Source: Gautieria morchelliformis
Lineage: Eukaryota > Basidiomycota > Agaricomycetes > Gomphales > Gomphaceae
Assembly: GCA_015179125.1 (NCBI GenBank)
Contig: WHVA01000060.1
Location: forward strand, 62,001-126,000
Length of the DNA stretch: 64,000 bases
Reading direction: 5' to 3'
Position 1 is the first letter of the stretch, and each line of letters opens with the position of its first letter. The notes below the pieces were generated by a model. The model did no database searches. It was given only the letters and a program-made list of their open reading frames with translations, and was not told where the DNA came from. The translations under genes were made by a program, and so were the position numbers. This document shows, in pieces, positions 62,809 to 64,000 of the stretch.

Positions 62809-63768
62809 AGGCCTTACTGCCACCTTTCATCAGCCAATACATCATCATCTACTATCCACGTACCTCGTGTGACTTGCCAAGCTTGCACAGCTTACTAAGC
62901 TGCTAACCCCAGCTAGGGTTATTACACTTACTTAGTGTATTAATTCTCAGTTAAGTAGTTGCATTTCTACTTAGCCACGCGGACTAACACTCCAGGTGAA
63001 ATTCTGCAGAGTGAGTCTGACAATCGATTTCCTTGTCAATTAGCTCTCCAATACCCGAGACGAACTGATCAGTGACTTTCCTGTTCAGTGACTTTCACAA
63101 GTCACTTCTTAAACCCTAGTCGCTCGTTTATTGCAGTGCATTGACGTTAATCGGGTCAGTCCACTTACAAACTCTCCTGTGAAGCCATTCCTATCTTTTT
63201 GGAATACTTGGACCCCGATAGTCGTCCTCGAACCTACAGACTTTTAGTTTATTGTTCAGTGCTGCTAAGAAACGTATTGCCTTCCATCCGTATTAACTTG
63301 GACTAGTTTTTTCACGGATTGCAACCAAGGTACAAATATTAAATTATTTCCGGAGTTGTGCTGCAGCATTGTTTAATATTCTTTGAGTTTCGTATACGAC
63401 ACGTTCTGATAGACCAAAGTGTTAGCTCTGACACCAAAGTCTTGAAGGGTTCCAAAACAGCTTCACCACTGATTGCGGTACCTTATCCACCTCAGTAACT
63501 TGCTCATTCGCTCGGCCCTTGTGACATTGTGCAGGAGTCGGCTCGACTGCGACGATCTCCAGAGAAGGGCTCCAAGTGGGTTCCAAAATAGGTTGACAAG
63601 GACTGAGCTGCAACACCTTTTAAGCCCAGGGCGGAGCCATGCACGGACCATGCAGCGAGATAGGGCCCAGACCTCAGAGATCTCATTGGGGGACCCATTA
63701 TGTTATTACACCCTTCCCCCCATCCCAGAACACTGCATCATTGGACTCCAAAGCTAGGAGGGGGATAC
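62809..63768 (+). other. Transcribed-region-like sequence downstream of the TATA, then polypurine tract
   Basis: No reading frame of note. The end, AGGAGGGGGATAC directly before the LTR-B at 63769, is a polypurine tract, so at least the last part is the internal end of a B-type gypsy element. Confidence 0.45.
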
Positions 63769-64000
63769 TGTCATGACCTGTTTATTTCTTGTATCCAGCA
63801 ACTCCATTTTCCCTTTTGTCACCCCACTTCTATGTTTGCTCCATTTGCTCTGCGCCGAATTCACCGAACGGTTATTCACTACTCGCATCATTCGCCAGTA
63901 GGCACACCATCAAACATGATCGACATCCTTTACCCATCTTGATGGTTCATCACTGGTCCCATCATCTTCTCGACTCAACCCCCTTTGGGTGTTCCTATGG
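63769..64000 (+). repeat. LTR-B, first 232 bp, running off the window
   Basis: Starts TGTCATGACCTG after the polypurine tract and matches 51102-51335 closely; hence the 3' LTR of a B element or its solo remainder. Confidence 0.88.

Noticed and set aside
63431..63442. GCTCTGACACCA resembles the reverse complement of a tRNA-Met 3'-end primer site
   Set aside because: On the minus strand no LTR ending in CA borders it and no gag follows; on the plus strand it is in the wrong orientation.

Overview
The window is a retrotransposon-dense stretch of a filamentous fungal genome, most likely an agaricomycete (basidiomycete). The pointers are a cytochrome P450 gene of CYP63 type broken by seventeen short introns with 14-15 bp micro-exons, chromodomain Ty3/gypsy elements, Ty1/copia elements primed by initiator tRNA-Met, and a spliced Cys-rich protein of a style common in agaricomycetes. 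No bacterial features, tRNA or rRNA genes were seen. Only one host gene looks intact: the P450 at 34925-37638 (minus; 18 exons, about 593 codons). A Cse1/XPO2-like karyopherin relic, a PIF1-like helicase relic, an F-box/LRR-like trace and a small Cys-rich gene fragment are the other non-retroelement coding traces.

Layout. 1-5054: intact copia element (copy 1; 5' LTR cut by the window edge) inserted in the integrase domain of a minus-strand gypsy element (A1, 5055-9774). 9775-21320: an older chromodomain gypsy element (C, minus) whose chromodomain is split by a second copia family (D, 10175-14614, TSD AACTC). 21321-29643: a degraded second copy of gypsy A (A2, minus) holding a solo LTR-A in its gag (TSD CTGGG) and, in its LTR, a decayed copia (copy 3, TSD GACAG) that itself holds a solo LTR of a third family, B (TSD GATAA). 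29644-34660: old decayed gypsy fragments (E, F, F2) and LTR pieces. 34925-37638: the P450 gene. 39050-45815: Cse1-like pseudogene interrupted exactly at an intron 3' splice site by the second intact copia copy (copy 4, 39626-44884, identical LTRs, TSD GCTAC). 46000-49000: relics including a helicase fragment between two repeats. 49060-55661: gypsy G relic, LTR-B copies nested in each other, and a TIR DNA transposon. 55745-60830: gypsy H with a duplicated about 1.04 kb LTR. 61104-64000: Cys-rich gene fragment, an LTR-like promoter packed with 17 TGACTCA sites, and an LTR-B running off the end.

The most interesting biology is in the retroelements' own control signals. Gypsy A carries an 11-nt match between its primer-binding site and the predicted 5' end of its transcript (34 bp from a TATA box), the signature of Tf1-type self-priming. 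It also has an A-AAA-AAA -1 slippery site directly before the gag stop, conserved in the diverged gypsy G, and its whole length is saturated with CGGA/TCCG. The copia families place the gag-pol start codon inside the primer-binding site, opposite the tRNA-iMet anticodon, and carry a 13-bp LTR hairpin whose stem is conserved while its loop is not. Insertion order follows from five perfect 5-bp target-site duplications plus nesting. Family letters (A-H, copia 1/3/4/D) are labels made up here, not database names.
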